In this document: one piece after another, positions 43,783 to 45,128 of the stretch | Layout of the letters: each line of letters starts with the position of its first letter | How positions within the stretch are numbered: position 1 is the stretch's first letter | Assembly (NCBI GenBank): GCA_016935565.1 | Contig: JAFGQS010000063.1 | Coordinates: forward strand, 1 to 45,128 | Reading direction: 5' to 3' | Length of the DNA stretch: 45,128 bases | Source: Deltaproteobacteria bacterium | GTDB lineage: Bacteria; Desulfobacterota; Syntrophia; Syntrophales; UBA6807 | The notes under the pieces: model-generated | Told to the model about the DNA's origin: nothing | Seen by the model: the letters and a program-made list of their open reading frames with translations, nothing else | Database searches by the model: none | Program-made: the position numbers and the translations under genes

Positions 43783-43844
43783 GTTACGAATATATGACAT
43801 GTATGTTACAGTTTGATGACAGTGAGGTTACAATCCCATGAAAT
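43783..43844 (-). promoter_or_regulatory. distal tandem Pho-box array of pstS (six half-sites)
   Basis: Read on the - strand from high to low coordinate in exact 11-bp phase: ATTTCAT (43844-43838), TTGTAAC (43833), CTGTCAT (43822), CTGTAAC (43811), ATGTCAT (43800) and TCGTAAC (43789-43783). The types TGTCAT and TGTAAC alternate. It matches the known layout of PhoB sites (CTGTCAT-like 7-mers with 4-bp AT-rich spacers). It sits about 140-200 bp upstream of pstS. Confidence 0.8.
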
Positions 43845-44343
43845 TCAGGATTTAGAGGACACCGAATCCAGGGATAGTTTGGTAGAACATGAATAAATGC
43901 GATCGGATGTGAAATGCAATATGTTGATGAAACAGGAGAACGGAACCGGTTTTCTTGTTTCGGTTGTTCGAGAGCGCGAAACCAATGCGGAGCAGAATAG
44001 CATTGGTATTCGATGGTGTATTAATATGTCGGAATATATCAGGATTCGTCACGCAGATCAATTGCCTTTTGCCCGGTCACCAGACCGGGAACCGACAGGA
44101 ACGCCTCAAATCACAGAACTCCATACGTTCGTTCCTTTATAGCTCTTGACTATCAGGATAAAATTAGTTAATCTCAGCACCTACATGGGGGCATCAAGCG
44201 GATTACATAATAGAAGTTAAAAAGCAAGAAACCACCTTACGCTGATTTGCCGCGTACAGAAATAATAATATTGGGAAGAAAGGGCGTCCTCCTCCGACCA
44301 AAAAGAATAAAAGATAGACTCTACTCCTGAAAATCCACACAAA

Positions 44344-44379
44344 GCCCGGGAGCTTGCGCGATTTCCGGGCAAGTCGCAA
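44344..44379 (+). ncRNA. candidate H-type pseudoknot
   Basis: GCCCGG (44344-44349) pairs with CCGGGC (44365-44370). The loop contains TTGCG (44354-44358), which is complementary to CGCAA (44375-44379) just 3' of the stem. This gives a classic H-type pseudoknot. An alternative pairing uses GCGA (44358-44361) with TCGC (44374-44377). No known riboswitch class fits. It could be part of a leader or a small RNA upstream of the lipoprotein gene. Confidence 0.35.
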
Positions 44380-44543
44380 ACAGCCGGAACCTGACGAGCA
44401 GAAAACAACGGACACTGTTTAGGGACGAATCACTCCCGCGCACAAAAGACAAAAATTTTTTAAATACAGATTCACTCAAAAAAAACAAATCGACAATAAT
44501 AGGGAAAGGCACATGTGCCCGAAAATACCATCAATATCATCAT

Positions 44544-44564
44544 ATCAGGGCAAATTTGCCTGAT
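44544..44564. promoter_or_regulatory. operator-like palindrome upstream of the lipoprotein gene
   Basis: ATCAGG, then one extra G, then the self-complementary CAAATTTG, then CCTGAT: a 20-bp perfect palindrome with a single inserted base. It ends 53 bp before the ATG at 44618, a usual place for a repressor or activator site. The binding protein is unknown. Confidence 0.45.
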
Positions 44565-44617
44565 AATCAATGGTTCAGAAAAACTAACCAAAACTGAATT
44601 TGGAAAGGAGCCAGGTC

Positions 44618-45128
44618 ATGAAGAAAGCTGTTTTTGAAATTTACTTTTGTGTTTTAACGATGTCTCTTTGTCTAATGGTCACTGGTTGTCAAACGGGACA
44701 CAAACCAATACCTGTTCAAAAATCAAAGCAAACCACTAAAGCTACTTCAACCAAAGTTACTTCAGCTAAAGCTACTTCAGCTAAAGCTACTTCAGCTAAA
44801 GCTACTTCAACAGCTCAGTTAACTGAAACAAAAATCTTCGGCTGGCTTGTTGGTATCTCAGGACGTGACGGCAAATTTGATCCAGCAGTTGTAGCGAAGA
44901 AGTGCGCTGAGCTGAAAGGGTTGGCTCAGCCTTCCTCCAAGCAGCAGTATATTGATCAATGCCGAAAAATGGGTGGCATTCCACAAGATGGGACTGGAAA
45001 AATATTTCGATTGGGGAGAATCCCCCAGATGGGTGGTGTGAATTGTATTATTTGTTGGTCCAAGAAAGACCTTAATGATCCAAACGTCCGCCGATTAGTA
45101 GAACCCGCGTGTCCCGAAGCCGATACAG
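44618..45128 (+). CDS. lipoprotein with pentapeptide repeat, incomplete at the window end
   Basis: The first 170 codons of an open frame with no stop before the window ends. AAAGGAG lies before the ATG. A signal peptide ends in the lipobox LMVTGC (Cys24), so the protein is a lipoprotein. A Lys/Thr/Ser-rich tether (residues 40-64) is built from five repeats of a five-residue unit (TKATS, TKVTS, then AKATS three times). A domain with several Cys follows (KKCAEL, QCRKMGG, NCIICWSKKD, PACPEA), which may form disulfides. The family is not recognised. Base and codon use is more AT-rich than the neighbours, which suggests recent acquisition. Confidence 0.8.
   Translation, partial: MKKAVFEIYFCVLTMSLCLMVTGCQTGHKPIPVQKSKQTTKATSTKVTSAKATSAKATSAKATSTAQLTETKIFGWLVGISGRDGKFDPAVVAKKCAELKGLAQPSSKQQYIDQCRKMGGIPQDGTGKIFRLGRIPQMGGVNCIICWSKKDLNDPNVRRLVEPACPEADT
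44735..44809 (+). repeat. 15-bp tandem repeat in the lipoprotein tether
   Basis: Five 15-bp units in frame. The first two differ slightly (they begin ACTAAAGCT and ACCAAAGTT), and the last three are identical (GCTAAAGCTACTTCA). Such repeats can change in number by slippage and so alter the length of the tether. Confidence 0.85.

Larger units (their letters stand above)
43845..44617. other. long non-coding region before the lipoprotein gene
   Basis: Beyond the Pho boxes, about 770 bp carry no gene I can support. A short frame at 43897-44142 has no family character. Seen are a hairpin CCCGGTC/GACCGGG at 44072-44089, a candidate pseudoknot at 44344-44379 and a palindrome at 44544-44564. Base composition falls to AT-rich toward the lipoprotein gene. 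Confidence 0.45.

Noticed and set aside
43897-44142. 81-residue frame after the Pho boxes
   Set aside because: No ribosome binding site and no family pattern; sequence passes through a hairpin.
44344-44410. c-di-GMP riboswitch
   Set aside because: GCAAA-like pieces are present but the conserved order and the tetraloop-receptor parts of the class I aptamer are missing.
1-45128. tRNA, rRNA, CRISPR arrays, insertion sequences, prophage
   Set aside because: Intergenic regions were read for TPsiC-like GTTCRA motifs, direct repeats with spacers and transposase or integrase motifs; none was found.

Overview
The window is ordinary chromosomal DNA of moderate GC content from a Gram-negative bacterium. 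The best guess is a member of the former Deltaproteobacteria (Desulfobacterota). This rests on the gene mix: DarP/YjgA, a DksA-type zinc-finger protein, ExeA-like ATPases paired with small excisionase-type HTH proteins, a truncated ferritin-like sensor module, many-PAS hybrid kinases, and a complete pst-pho operon with PhoU. No rRNA, tRNA, CRISPR array, transposase or phage gene was seen. The assignment is inference from family content, not a database match.

Layout. 0.1-14.1 kb is mostly housekeeping on the + strand: an MBL-fold hydrolase, a small orphan helical protein, a lysophospholipid acyltransferase, a large ABC-sub-bind/4xPAS hybrid histidine kinase, a secreted lytic transglycosylase, a 5'-3' exonuclease, a nitroreductase, a small conserved protein, DarP, an aminotransferase, a DUF493/YbeD protein, an AIM24-family protein and an AI-2E-family transporter. 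A cluster of four inverted repeats lies at 12745-12861. 14.1-22 kb holds two diverged copies of a two-gene cassette on the - strand (excisionase-type HTH protein, then ExeA-like AAA ATPase). Each copy is followed by a different third gene (a membrane protein, and a TPR protein). Between them are a truncated ferritin-like gene and a BaiN/YhiN flavoprotein.

22.4-43.9 kb is dominated by phosphate metabolism: a Na/Pi cotransporter, a HAD phosphatase fused to a menorin/GDPD-like domain, a PIN-PhoH ATPase, a degenerate histidine-kinase ATPase domain, a DksA-like protein, YibE/F, a secreted alkaline phosphatase, a four-gene operon (813-residue orphan, phosphatidylserine-decarboxylase-like, Lgt-like, small protein), and the pstSCAB-phoU-phoR-phoB operon. 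Reading the intergenic regions for 7-bp half-sites repeated every 11 bp (the PhoB box layout) gives strong arrays upstream of pstS, good ones upstream of the alkaline phosphatase, the orphan lipid operon and the HAD fusion gene, and a weaker one upstream of the degenerate kinase gene. The most interesting proposal is therefore that the orphan/Psd-like/Lgt-like operon is a Pho-regulated lipid or envelope remodelling system.

The window ends with about 1 kb lacking a gene. It carries the pstS Pho boxes, a candidate H-type pseudoknot and an operator-like palindrome, followed by the first 170 codons of a lipoprotein with a pentapeptide repeat.
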